In this document: in pieces, positions 1-25,400 of the stretch
Layout: every line of letters begins with the position of its first letter
How positions within the stretch are numbered: position 1 is the first letter of the stretch
Assembly: GCA_021186555.1 (NCBI GenBank)
Contig: JAJKFL010000006.1
Span: 530,501 to 594,500 of the forward strand
Direction: 5' to 3'
DNA from: Reticulitermes speratus
Lineage: Eukaryota > Arthropoda > Insecta > Blattodea > Rhinotermitidae
DNA length: 64,000 nucleotides
Program-made: the position numbers and the translations under genes
The notes under the pieces: generated by a model
Database searches by the model: none
The model's input: only the letters and a program-made list of their open reading frames with translations
What the model was told of the DNA's origin: nothing

Positions 1-239
1 AGACTGAAGACCTCTGAAACCTTCAGTGCTGATCACAAATTCCCACATCGACTTCAGTGTCAAATCCTTTAACTGACTTTTATTTTGGAGGGCAGTTTTG
101 GCTTGTGTTGAAAACGTGGGCATTCATGACTTGGCTAGAGGTACACCCTATAAACATAATGACTTTATTTATGTATCTGCTGTCCTGTCTTTATGTTACA
201 TATGTTAATTAAATGCAGTGTTTTTTTTCCCATATGCAG

Positions 240-13629
<13,390 letters not shown>

Positions 13630-13718
13630 TATGCAAACACTCTTCATAACTGAAACACAAAATACCAGCAACAAAGAACGGCATTATTATTATTATTATT
13701 ATATTATTCACAGTTGTA

Positions 13719-13724
13719 AATAAA
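13719..13724 (+). other. poly(A) signal candidate of DHX16
   Basis: AATAAA lies 90 bp after the DHX16 stop codon, just after an ATT microsatellite. Position and spacing fit a short 3' UTR; no cleavage site can be shown from sequence alone. Confidence 0.5.
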
Positions 13725-13729
13725 TTTTT

Positions 13730-15510
13730 TTCATAGATGTAGATACTTACGTTTGTTTTGGGGTATCCGTTAACATTCATCCCAGTTTTCTTCTTCATCG
13801 CACTAAAGGCATATCCCTTTGTGAACTATCAAAACATAATCACATCATTTTATTAACCTACTTATTTCATAAGGAAATATAGGTTTATGGTAGACTGTGT
13901 CCATCCGCTTACCCATGAACCTTTGAATGAAGTGATGGATTTTCACGAAACCTGGATATGAACAAGGATCAATGTACAACTAAATCTGGGGTAAAGGGAA
14001 TGAAAAGGCTGGAAAGGAAGAAGGCAAAAAACACACATCTGACATTACTTTGTTTATATTAAATGGTTCATCTAATGAGGTGACAAAAAACATTACAAAC
14101 AAAATGAACTCGCACGGCTGACCTCTATCCAGACAAGAGACATCACTCAATTTTGTGCAGTTTGTCTTGGCTGCATATGTTTCAGGGAAGGCATATCGCC
14201 TTTACTCGAACTTTATACAAAGATCACTCGATACAGACGATGGCTTTCATCTCCTTTTTTTTTTTTTTTTTTTTTGGTGTTCAATCTTTGGTTAATATCA
14301 TTTTCATACCCCACAGTCACGCTATCACTGAAGAAAGTGTGATAAAAATGTTCTGAACCCAGTACTTCATGTAGTCAAGAGAAACTACGCATCAAACATC
14401 AAAGATTACTACTCCTGAAGTCGACTGCAGCATTCATACGCAAATACAGGTACTACAGGCTGCACTACACAACACACCATAGCACAACTAAGAAGTGTGG
14501 TAACACTTGGGGTGTAGGGAACTAGACACTCTTGTTCCCAACAAAGTAAATGGTATGTGAGGGTTCGAGTCTGTGGCAGATGATGCTGTCTCATTGGGCG
14601 AGTGGTTCCTGACATTTCAAATGTATGTAATGCCTTCATCTGCAAGGTCGAGTTACCAGTTCGTGGCTGGCTTGGAAGGTGGTGAGCCAATTGGGGATGT
14701 GCATCACTGCATTCCTTCAGAACATCAGGAACCACTCGCGCAATGACGCAGTGTCATACCCCCAAAAAAACATGAATCCTAAAAAAATGTTGTGAGAACG
14801 CAAATTCCAAAGAATACAGTTTAGAAACCCAACTTTTACCACAACTTCCCACCTTGTCTTGCTGAGGACATACAACTACACAGTTTTGATATTCTGGAAT
14901 CAGACGCCATCTCCGTCGGCCAACAGTTTTATCCCAGCATATACCTGGACATCAAACACGACATTATCTAATGCTAGCACGTAACTCATACCAGATAACA
15001 TTTTGAGCAACAATATTATAACATCTACCAAACACACATAATGACAAGGACTAAATCCACAGTTAAGCCACTGATGTACAAATCATAATTCTGTATATCC
15101 CTTTCTGTAATGTAACTAGTGAGTTGTATAATGTAATATGTAGCATGATAATAATATAGGAATACTTCTCATATCTTGTAGCAAGTTAATCACAGTAGAA
15201 CAGAGGCAGCCTGAATACGTACATTCAGTTCAACACGAGTAGGAATCGTAGGAGGTTCATTTATCACAATCGCTTGCACCTGACCCACCAGATTTCACTC
15301 TGGAAGCAGTCAACTGTCATAATAATGCCCAAGAGTTTCATAAGCTCAGCACCACGGTATAGTAAATGTAATGATTCAAGCTCGTATTGTTAAGATAAAT
15401 ATCGTACCGTTAACATTTTCCAACAACAGATGTCCCAACCACCAACATCTAATAGATATCCTAACACATAATTATACAAATTTCACATTATATTCACCGT
15501 GCATTCTGTC
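13730..15510. other. intergenic region downstream of DHX16
   Basis: No host exon seen. It contains a T21-type homopolymer near 14,254, one foldback repeat (14,566-14,780) and otherwise A/T-rich sequence. It lies between the convergent genes DHX16 and NGDN. Confidence 0.5.
14566..14780. repeat. hairpin (foldback) dispersed repeat, expanded centre
   Basis: GGCGAGTGGTTCCTGACATTTC and its mirror CATCAGGAACCACTCGCGC lie about 100 bp apart, followed by CGCAGTGTCATACCCCC. Same general layout as the other foldback copies but with a longer centre. Confidence 0.5.
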
Positions 15511-15570
15511 TTATATAATAGCTTTTATTTCAACCAACATATGCACTACACCTTTGTCGTCATATATATA

Positions 15571-15613
15571 CCCCTACATATGTTTCGACTACTTATTAGT
15601 CATCATCAGGGGG
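15571..15613 (-). ncRNA. hammerhead-like motif, left inverted-repeat arm
   Basis: Mirror of 16086-16128, identical through CTGATGA, GACTA/TAGTC stem, GAA, ACATATGT, A and the CCCC/GGGG outer stem. Confidence 0.5.
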
Positions 15614-15647
15614 ATCAAAGTATATAAACACAGACTACACATCCACT

Positions 15648-15776
15648 ATAATAGTTGGTTTCACATTCAATGTTAAAATAAGATGAACTATGTTCATGGC
15701 ACAACAACACGCATAATAGTTGGTTCACATTCAATGTTAAAATAAGATGAACTATGTTCACGGCACAACAACACGC
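15648..15776. repeat. direct duplication of about 66 bp
   Basis: ATAATAGTTGGTTTCACATT through CACAACAACACGC is repeated immediately with a one-base difference (TGGTTCACATT). Confidence 0.8.
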
Positions 15777-16085
15777 CACAGGTATGTCACAAAAATATTA
15801 ATCAGCCTAAAACAGTTAATTTTAATATAATTTATAACTAATTTCAGTACTATATCTCTGCAGATAAATTCACCAGCCATTTGAGAAGGAAACAAGACCA
15901 GCTGCCAATAACTTTAAATAAATTTTAAACGTTTTAATCCAAAAAGGAAAACAAACGCACATATATTTTAACCACTGAAGCAAAAATGCTACATGTTTTT
16001 ACAGTGAACATAGTTCATCTTATTTTAACATTGAATGTGAACCAACTATTATAGTGATGTGTAGTCTGTGTTTATATACTTTGAT

Positions 16086-16128
16086 CCCCCTGATGATGAC
16101 TAATAAGTAGTCGAAACATATGTAGGGG
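16086..16128 (+). ncRNA. hammerhead-like motif, right inverted-repeat arm
   Basis: Outer stem CCCC (16086-16089) with GGGG (16125-16128); CTGATGA (16090-16096); stem II GACTA (16098-16102) with TAGTC (16108-16112); GAA (16113-16115); short palindrome ACATATGT (16116-16123) as stem III; A16124 at the cleavage position. This is the order of a type I hammerhead. One extra T (16097) before stem II is non-canonical. Confidence 0.5.
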
Positions 16129-16931
16129 TGTAAAAAACACGACAATTGTAGTACATGTGTTGGTTAAAATAAAAGCTATTATATAATTATACATTTCATT
16201 AAAAAGAATTATAACAGAAGGTGGCAGACAAGTGTTAGTGTTCACTTCCCTTGTCATGGTTAATGCATATCTACAAAAACTGTGTCTGTCAGAATGAGGT
16301 AGTAACACACGGCAGTGAATCTGCCACCACGATTGATGAATATTGTCAGTTTATGGGACCCTGACGACACATCAATACAACTTTATGGTCACGTACTACA
16401 AAAATCAGTTCGCCTTGCCTTCAAACAACAACATGAAACAATGAATCAAAGAACTCAACCCTGAATTAACTGCTAGTGGGCAGGCTAAAAAATCTACAAG
16501 AAATGAATGGGAAGTAACAAAGCAACAACTGCTGGCACAAAAGAATTAGCCCCTTACAACTGCGACACGTGTACACTGAAATGATGTGCGAGTTAAATGC
16601 CAAAAACAGGGTTTCAGTGTCACAACAAACTTGCTGTATGGAAAGAAACCACAGTTATGCAGAGGCATGAATATGTGCAATGGTTATAACAGAGCTTGGG
16701 TTGTGTGACATCATAAGGCCAATTTCCATGGAGTCATGATGGTGTGTGTCTGTCTGTTAGTCCATGAAACTGTCACTCCACCATACAACAAGACCATGTC
16801 TAGTTTCATGATACAGTAAAACCCCGATGCCGTTAACCCCAAAACTCAACACAGCGGAATTTTATCAAACCAACTTATATACTGTATTTTAATGAGTACC
16901 ATACATAGATAGCTGGTGTAATAAATAATTG

Positions 16932-16976
16932 AGTCCCTGAGGATGAACTGTGACATGGTTCAAAACAAGTTGGACT
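16932..16976 (+). ncRNA. degenerate hammerhead-like motif
   Basis: AGTCC (16932-16936) pairs with GGACT (16972-16976) as stem I; CTGAGGA (16937-16943); GAAC/GTTC stem II (16945-16948, 16958-16961); then AAA instead of GAA, ACAAGT, T. The lost G of the GAA box predicts an inactive copy. Confidence 0.4.
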
Positions 16977-17065
16977 ATTTTTAATATAAATTGTATTAAA
17001 TAACAGATAATAAACAGTGTACATTTGTCGGAATACGATTTTATATACAAAATTTACTCTGTACT

Positions 17066-17318
17066 CTTACCCCAGAGGTACAGCTCCACTTATTGTTAAC
17101 CTCAGCACTAGATGGGGTGAATGGTCAGCTTCACAACCTGGCTACATTACCTCTGGGTAAAGAGCCGCTGATACCCACTCAAGAGGCTGGGTGGGCACCA
17201 CACTTGATCTTGATGTTACGAAGACAAAAATGTGTTGTCCTGCCAGGAAATGAACCCTAGTTCGTCCAATCCAGAGCCTATTCACTACACAGACTACACT
17301 ATCCCAGCTTTCTGGATG
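17066..17318 (-). mobile_element. tRNA-derived SINE copy, diverged
   Basis: Plus-strand pieces in order: CCAGAGGTACAGCTCCACTT, GGTCAGCTTCACAACCTGG, CAAGAGGCTGGGTGGGC, GAAATGAACCCTAGTTCGTC and a head with TCACTACACAGACTACACTA. This is the reverse of the SINE order. No target duplication recognised. Confidence 0.65.
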
Positions 17319-18800
17319 CGATTTGAATCCTCATTTACAGTTTTTCTTTACGCGAGTAAACGTTAATTTCTTGAGTGTTGGTCCTTCTTTTAACACTTCA
17401 GCTAGTACACCGAGATACTGACCGACCAGGAAAGTCCGACAAACAACGGGTACTTCTACTGCTATGACAGCAGGCACGTATATTCAGTGTACACAAAACT
17501 GACGAAGAAGCTATTTCTTTTGAGCGCACACCTAAAGTTACTGCCCGCTTCATCAATTGTAAAGTTCACAAACATTACTGATACAACACAAGTAACTGTC
17601 AATGCAGCAAAATTCCTCCAACAATCTCAAGAATAATGTTGTCTACTGGCTATCAAAAATACATAATTGCAATGTATGTATGGATATATGCTATACAGGC
17701 CTATGGTTCGTGTCACTCGCCGACACTGATGTAACAATGATGCAACAGTTCAGTAGTTTCAGCTCTTGTCCCAACCCCCAACACATAACAGCGAAATTAC
17801 GACGGCCAAACAACGGATATCAACGATAATACCACAAAAATGTCACTTATTTACATTTAAAGTGACTCCAGCAAGACAAGGTTATTTCAGAACCTGCCTG
17901 GAAAGAATATTCCACCTTCAAGGAATGCTTATATAAATTCTGCATCTCAAAAAAAGTATTTTATTTTGTAAAGAAGGAACAAAATAACATTTCATTCAGC
18001 CATCCCATTGTCGAACCCCCAATGTCAGAAAAACAGTCCAGATTTTCTGTTGTATGTCATTTTTCTTTAATTTGTTGATCATGCAAGATCTTATACTGAC
18101 TTACCCTTCTCCTCATCATCATCATCATAATCATCGGCATCCTGATTTTGTGCCAGGAACAAATTATACATCATCTATGGTTACTATGATCATTTCCAAG
18201 ACTAGGCATACTAAGACCTGTCACACATATATATATTAAATAATATATATATATATATTAAAAAAAAAAAAAACCCATAAATCAAATGCCTTCCCAAACC
18301 TCTTTCCTTTTTCATCAATATTTTAAGATATGTTTTGCAATCCTGTCTGGGCTAATCCTGTCAACACATTCTTTCCAGTTTCATCTGTTTTTTTATAAAT
18401 TCTGTTATCTGTGAGCTCTGTATTTTTAAAAACATCCAAGTATATAAAATGCTTGGTTTGTGAATGGAGTCACAACATGGAACCAAGTGACAGGAAAGTC
18501 ACCCAACTTACACATGTGCACAGTTGCACGCTGTATGTGATGCCAGTGACGACAGGTCTGTTTTATTACCCACTGCGCTACAGCGTACGTACATTTCGAA
18601 CATGCAGGGGTTTAGAGAAAATCCTATAATATTAAAGTGACCTGTTGCGTAGTAATTAAGTATTCCCAAATAATTGATCAGAACATTATTACTGGCACAA
18701 TTATGTTATGTAACTGTTTAAGTAAATGTATATTATGAAAGTATTTTCTTTCCACTGTAAATTTTTTAAATTTCATTATGAACACGGAGTCCAGGACGCA
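17319..18800. other. intergenic region without a recognised gene
   Basis: Contains a CAT microsatellite (18,114-18,130), a TA-rich stretch (18,220-18,275) and mostly A/T-rich unique-looking sequence. I see no exon. Confidence 0.5.
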
Positions 18801-18808
18801 AAGAGTCT

Positions 18809-18814
18809 TTTATT
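18809..18814 (-). other. possible poly(A) signal of NGDN
   Basis: AATAAA on the minus strand about 650 bp past the NGDN stop; a second candidate lies at 19089-19094. Choice between them is open. Confidence 0.3.
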
Positions 18815-19460
18815 GCACATTATTTTCCAGTCCATTTCTGACAGGTAAACATAATGATCAAATTTCACACATACAGTATGTAAACTGTGAACGCAGGTAG
18901 TATGCTTAACAAAGAAACAACAACAGAACAAATTTGTCCCGACATACAAACGTATACCAGCGTATTAGTGCAATACCGATTCTTCACGTGAACTTTATGA
19001 ATAATGCATCTGGAAGTGGCATAGCTCCAAGTGAATCTTAAGATATGATTTAAATCACACCAGACATTGCAGAGCTCTACGGCTGGATTTTATTTTCGAA
19101 GTAAGAAATTTAGCTGCAGAATTATAAGGCAAATTCTTTCCAGGCATAAGGACTGTTATTCCCCCCCCAACTATCTTACAAACATGAAATGAAAGAATTC
19201 GGTACACAGTAAATTTAAGTACGCAGGAATCATTAGAAATGGGTTATAATAAAAGAGGACTGCCAGATCCTATTTACCCAAGTATCCTACTGTCATTATA
19301 AACTTAAATAATTCAACGAGATTCCCCAAATTATAAAGGAAGCAAAACTGCCGATATGTCGCATGAAATGTAATAAATATTACGAACAGAATTAAATGCA
19401 ACACGGTTCTGGCAATCCTCTGGAATGGTCCCACTTTTCAACATGACTTCTGACTGATTA

Positions 19461-22400
19461 CTATTCACCACATATCTTCCTTATCTTCCATCCTGAACTG
19501 CACATAGACGTTAAATGATTTGGACACAGGTCCAGATGAAATGCAGCAGCTGTTAAAGGTGATGTAATCACATGACTCAGTGCTCAGTGGAATCTCTTCT
19601 TCTTGACAGCTGGAAGTGCAGAAAATTGTGATGTTCAATGTTGATCTGTTTAACAATTAACTTATCCACTTATGTATTACACCCCACACACTGTGAACTC
19701 CTTAATAATGGCAGCACTTACCCTTCTTTCCTTTAAAATGCTTTCTTTTCTTTGTACTCCCTGAAGATCCTGATGCACCTGCACCTCCTTCAAGAGCACG
19801 AAGATCGCCGAAGCGGGTAAGCTCATCCCCTAAGGTACCAAGCGTGGTCATTTTGCGATCCCTGTGGCGCTCCTGTTTTGTTGCTGGGAGTCGTGTGAAA
19901 TACGTCTCCTCGTATCTGAACAAACATGCAAAATATGTCTCCTCGTATCCATAGAAACATGCAAAATATGTCTCCTCATATCTGTACAAACATGCAGAAT
20001 ATGTCTCCTCGTATCCATAGAAACATGCAAAATATGTCTCCTCGTATCTGTAGAAACATGCAAAATGTACAGACGTAGTACAATACAAAATAATTCTATA
20101 CACATCTCACATACAGTATCATAAATCATTCTTAAACATAAAAAACTCCAGAGTAAAAGGTGTGTGTATTTAAGTATCTTCTTAATGCTACTTTAACCCT
20201 TTACGGCCGACTGGGAAAACATTGTCCCAGGAATTTAAATGCCCTCAATGGCCAAACGGGAAAACACTGCCCCACAACGTCATGTCGTTTTTAAAATTTT
20301 TTTCATCTATAATTACACGTCTCTTTTTCACAATATTTGTCTAAAAGGCCTGTATAGGCATAAACAATTGTATAAAATTTAATTCTGGTTAAAATTATCA
20401 CTAATGAGGTTGAATTTTTTTTACTAACAAACTTACAATTTTTCTAGCAGTCACGAATTATTGACAGATGTCGCCAGGCAGTAGTACTTATTGTTCCTCA
20501 TATTGGCAAAGTGAAGCAAATACACACACTTAAAGGACCTTCCAACAAGTCTCTGTTCCTTCATACAGCCCCTTCTGTAAAATCCACACCCCCTTCACCC
20601 CCATTATTTGTGATGCGGAAAGCAAAAAGGGACCTCTTGTCGGGATTTTTCGAATTCGAGTTTTTGGTATTTTCAAATTTAGTACTAAATTCTGAACAAT
20701 TTGATACAAAATTTAGGTTTATACTGTGAAAAATGACCAAGTTATGAATGTTTAAACTTTTTAAGAGGAAACAGGGATTTTTGAGAAAAACGCATTTTAA
20801 AGTTAAATAACACAGAACTTCTTTATTTTACATGTTTAAGAAATAAAACTTATGTTAAATTGATCCTTGGAATGTTACCTTTTAAAAAAATACTAATTGT
20901 TACATGAAAAAAATTAACACCTGTTAGGTCAAGTCCTTTAACTTGAGGTTAATCTTCTTTTGGAGCGTTTTCTCTTCTTTGCTGGAGGCTCTAGGGCTGG
21001 GATAGCTTCCTCATCCTCTTCATGAACGGTTTCATCTTCGAGTGTTTCTATGGATGGGCACACAACATCCTTGAGTTCTTCCTTGCAGTAAGGTCTAATG
21101 TGTTTGTACAGGTATTCCTTACGTTCTCTTGTCATCCCCGTAGGAATTACTACTTCAGGGAATCCCACAGGTGCACTCTCGTCTGGGAAAATTCTATGCA
21201 CAAACTCATTCCCATCAGTATCAGTCTTGCAGTGCACTTTCCCTTTGAATTCCTCACAAAACTCAAAGTGATTGTAAGATGTAATATGTTTCACTTTATT
21301 GGCTTTGCTGTCTTTGAAAAATTGAAGCCAATTGTATACGTTTACGAAGACATCTCCTTTTTCGTTGCCTACCGCTACAGCGGTGTTCACCTTTGATGTA
21401 GGTGTTGAATTATCAATGCACTCAGCAAATTCTTGAACAGAAGAGACATGAGTGATCCTAAATTTCTTCTTTAAGAGGCCAAAGGCCCAATCACAAGAGA
21501 ACTTGGTATGGCCTACTGGCAAGAAGGACAAAACAATCTTCTTATTTTTGTTTGTGCTAATTCTCCAAGCAAGATAAGCCAGTACAATGTTGTTTTTGTT
21601 TTGTCCCACACAATTATCTGCATGAATGAACATGGTTTCTTCTCCAAAACTGTAGTTTTCTAAATGATGATGGAAAAGACTTACAATCAGGTTGGATCCT
21701 TTTGTTGTACTGACACTTTCAGGTATGAGATAGTTTACTTGTTTATTGACTGTTTCGCACATTACACCAAAAATTCCAATTTTAAAGGGAACAAGGAAGT
21801 AAATTGGACCTGGCTGTAAAGGATTGCTTGGAATGTGAACCTGCTGTGCCATATCAAATCTGTAATGCACACTAGTTTTGAGACTTGAGGAATTGGGCTC
21901 ACATGGTTCTTTATCGGCAAAGGTCTTCTTACTTTCCTTGACAATATCACGGTAATATTTCCTCTCTTTTGCAACAAGTTCCAGGTGTGATCTTATTTTA
22001 AGCATGTTGGCCATTTTCTCATCCTCCGATGCTAATGCCAGTTTGGCTCCAGATGTGTAATACTTTTTGCAGAGTGCACACAAGTCAGACCGTGGTTTCA
22101 TGACAACAATTTCTGGGCAGCAATGTCTCCAAATGTTAGTGAAAACTTTTGTAGATACAGGTTTTCCAGGCATTTCATTTGTGAAACTATTTTTATATAT
22201 ATCATGAACTTCAATTCTGATATCACTAGAAGGCAGTAGTTGAACGTTGGCATTATAAACAGTGCTAACTTTACCTGGCAAAATGATAGCATGCTGTTCT
22301 GCATAATTATTCAAAAATCTAACAACATTCTGTACGCTGGAAAAACTTGTAACATTTTTAGCACTTTTACCAGAGTTACCATGCTCTTTAGCAATTAATC

Positions 22401-25400
22401 CAGTACTATTGTACATTTTTGTTAAACGTTTAAATCTTTTAGTTTTAATTTGGTGAGCAAATAAAAATGTGTTTTTACAAACTGGGAGGCCTTTAAGTAA
22501 AAATTTTGTTCTTGCTTGTTTTCTCTCTGTTTGTATTTTGTGTGTACGTACTGTTGTATCAGAACTTAATGTTAAACAGCGAAGTTGACCCAAAATAATC
22601 TGATCCAATTTATTAACATGACAATCATAATAATCTAGCTCGGCACACTCTTGCAGCATGGCTACAAAATCCTCAGCATTAAACTGGTTACAGCATTTCT
22701 CTTTACATCCACAACCATTTTCCAAAAATCGTAAAACTTCATTACGGTCTGTTTGGTGGTCAAAAGGGCCGTTAACATCATTAAACTCATGATCTATTAC
22801 TAAGGCTTCTCCAGCATCATTTTCATCTACTACTACCTCGGTTTCATTTTGTTCTATTGCAATAATTGCATCATCAATATTAATATTATCATAGGCACCC
22901 AAGTTTTCATCGTCAAATATTGACAGTTCTGATAGGTTAATAGGGTCACCTTCCTCTTGAGATTCAGCTTCTTCATCGCTTGATTCATCACTCAACCTTC
23001 TATCAGTGAAATAATCTTCATAAACGTGATAGTCTTCATCACTTATATTAGTCACACCAAAATCACTGTTTAAAACTTTTCAAAATTCGATCTTCGTCCA
23101 TTGTAAACTCAAGAGAAAACACTAACCAAGCAAACACAAAGGACACAAACTAAACAATAATAACAATGTCAACAGCAATACATGCGTCGTTGTTTTGATC
23201 AGCTGTCTGTCTGTCAGCTGTTTCATAAGCGGCAGCTGTTATCGTCTACGCAGTTGTTCCAGCCGTATCAAATATGATTTTTTGATAGTCTTGTTCATGA
23301 CTTTAATATTGTTATAACTATTGTTAATTTCAGCATTAATTTTGATACGTAATGTGATAAAATAAAGATAAAATTCAAAGAAACAAATTGAAGGTCATTG
23401 TGGGCAAAGTTTGTCAAATTTTTTCACTACGAAAGGGGCCCTATTGTCGGGAAGGGTATGCTTTTAATCAGGAAACGTTCTTCTCTTAGGTCAAACTCCA
23501 TTTAGTTACTCAAAACACCGCTAGAATTCAGTTTAAGCCATTTTCTGAAGCACTACGCACTTTACTTATGAGTTTTAGAAAAGGGACCTGATGTCGAAAC
23601 CCATGTTATTTCTCCATAACGACATCAGGTCCCTTTTCTCAGGCCTGACATCACCTTGTTTAATCGATTTTTTTTGTGTTATTTCGTATTAGAACCGCGT
23701 TTAGGACCGGAATATCGACTAGAGAACATAATGAATAATTTAAAAGTGTAAAAAACAGAAAATGATGATTTTTGACCTAACATGCTTTTTTGGCCTGTAC
23801 TGAAAATTTTACTCTCCCGACAAGAGGTCCCTTTTTGCTTTCCCCATCACATTTCATCAATAAAATGCTACTGAAAAACATCAGTTCAGTAATTACAGTA
23901 GTAATGTTTACTTAGATTTGTGTGTTCTGCCTTTCCACGTTACTGTCAGTTGCACCTCAGAAATGCAGTTAGGTGTGATATACCTCGAAACAAGGGGTAG
24001 CACACAACCGTGTTGCATTCTCGGCACTTGACTTTCGTTCTTTTTTTTTTTTTGTTTTTGGCGGAACACACGTCACCAAATTCTCTTACACTGCATAAGC
24101 CAGTGTCCGATTTCTCTGATCGTGATTCAAGCGTCTGCACTGCCTGGCTTATCGCATGTTATCGCTACGACAGGCAGTGGACTGACGTGTTGAGTTGAAG
24201 ATAGACATAAAAGCACAAACCTAAAACTCAAAACAGTCACAAAGAAATTCTTACAGCAGAATGAAGGACATTTGCCTCTTGTCCCATACTGCACTAACCA
24301 GAGCAATGAACGCCTGTATGCATTCCTTTCTTCTCCGACTGATTGCATATAAGCTCAGCACCCAGATAAGCCAGCACTACCACGAAAACTAAACGCATTA
24401 TAAGAATGAAACCTAAACAGCGTCTCAGGAAATATGATGACATGTACAGTCAGCTCCATATTTTATAGCACAGTGTCTCCACTTACAGCAAGAGATATTT
24501 GAAAAGAATAACTCTAGAAAATGAAGCTTAAAGTGAAAAATGAACAAAATAAAAAATGACCTTCAACTAAACTGCGTAAAAATAGGTGGACTTTCTTGAA
24601 ACTTGCGTAACAGGGAGATGGATTCATTCTTAAGCGTGTACTTTTTATTTGAAGTTTTTAACTTTAAAAATGCATGAAATACAAGGATATCAGCACGTGC
24701 GAAAATGGGCATTTAAAGCGAAAACAACTCTGGCCGTCAGCTGTTACTTTGGGATTTAAATCTCCCGTACTTTAAAGGTTAAATTGTGTTTTCATTCCTA
24801 CGACTTGCGAGACTAAGTGGTAAACTGTTTAAAATTTTAATGCCAGCACAGTCAGCACTTTTATGAAACCCAAAATGTTGGTATTTTGTCTATGAAGATG
24901 GTGCTTATTTCTTGTATTAATACTGAGTACAGATGCATTTGTTTGAAAATTTTCTTGGTTATTTACAATGAAGTTCATTAATGAAACTATACGTACATTG
25001 GCATGGAACAAGTAAGCTCTCTGATCTCTTAAATAAACTTCTACATAGAGTTCTAGGTTTGGCACCAACCATACTTCTAAAAATTTCCTTTTGTAAAGTA
25101 AGTATCTTTTCACTGTTAGATGAATTACTCCCCAAAATTATTCCATACTTTATTACAGAATGAAAATTTGTGACACAAACTGATTTGAGAGTGTCAGTGC
25201 TGGTGATGTGGAAGGCTGACATAACTACATACATGCACCACTTCTCAATCATATTTTATACGTCTAGTCATGCTTAAGTGTGTGCAGGTTTTCAAAGTCC
25301 TGTCACTTACTCCTCTTTGTGGCGAAGCTGCTGGACCAGAGTGGCCTTGGTGGCATCACGATGCGATACTTCAGACGGGCGATCAAAGTATTCTTCCTGC

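Larger units (their letters stand above)
15511..16188. repeat. inverted repeat pair, probably Penelope-type termini
   Basis: Arms 15511-15696 and 16004-16188 are reverse complements (for example CCCCTACATATGTTTCGAC against GTCGAAACATATGTAGGGG). Each arm holds a hammerhead-like motif. The left arm's inner part is followed by a direct duplicate of about 66 bp. The roughly 300-bp centre shows no coding frame. The similarity to Penelope terminal repeats is an inference from the ribozyme-like motif and a Penelope nuclease fragment elsewhere in the window. Confidence 0.7.
20197..24778 (-). mobile_element. decayed piggyBac-like element hosting a second transposon
   Basis: TTAA stands at both edges (20193-20196 and 24779-24782), next to CCCTTTACGG on the left and, inverted, CCTTTAAAG on the right. 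A piggyBac-type Cys-rich C-terminus is encoded on the minus strand at about 23,930-24,140. Most of the transposase is gone. The 3.24-kb transposon at 20610-23850 is inserted in its 3' part. Edges are inferred from TTAA plus weak end similarity. Confidence 0.5.

Noticed and set aside
23580..23640. Hammerhead-like motif from CTGATG and CGAAAC
   Set aside because: No room for stem II between the boxes; the segment is a facing pair of transposon end motifs.
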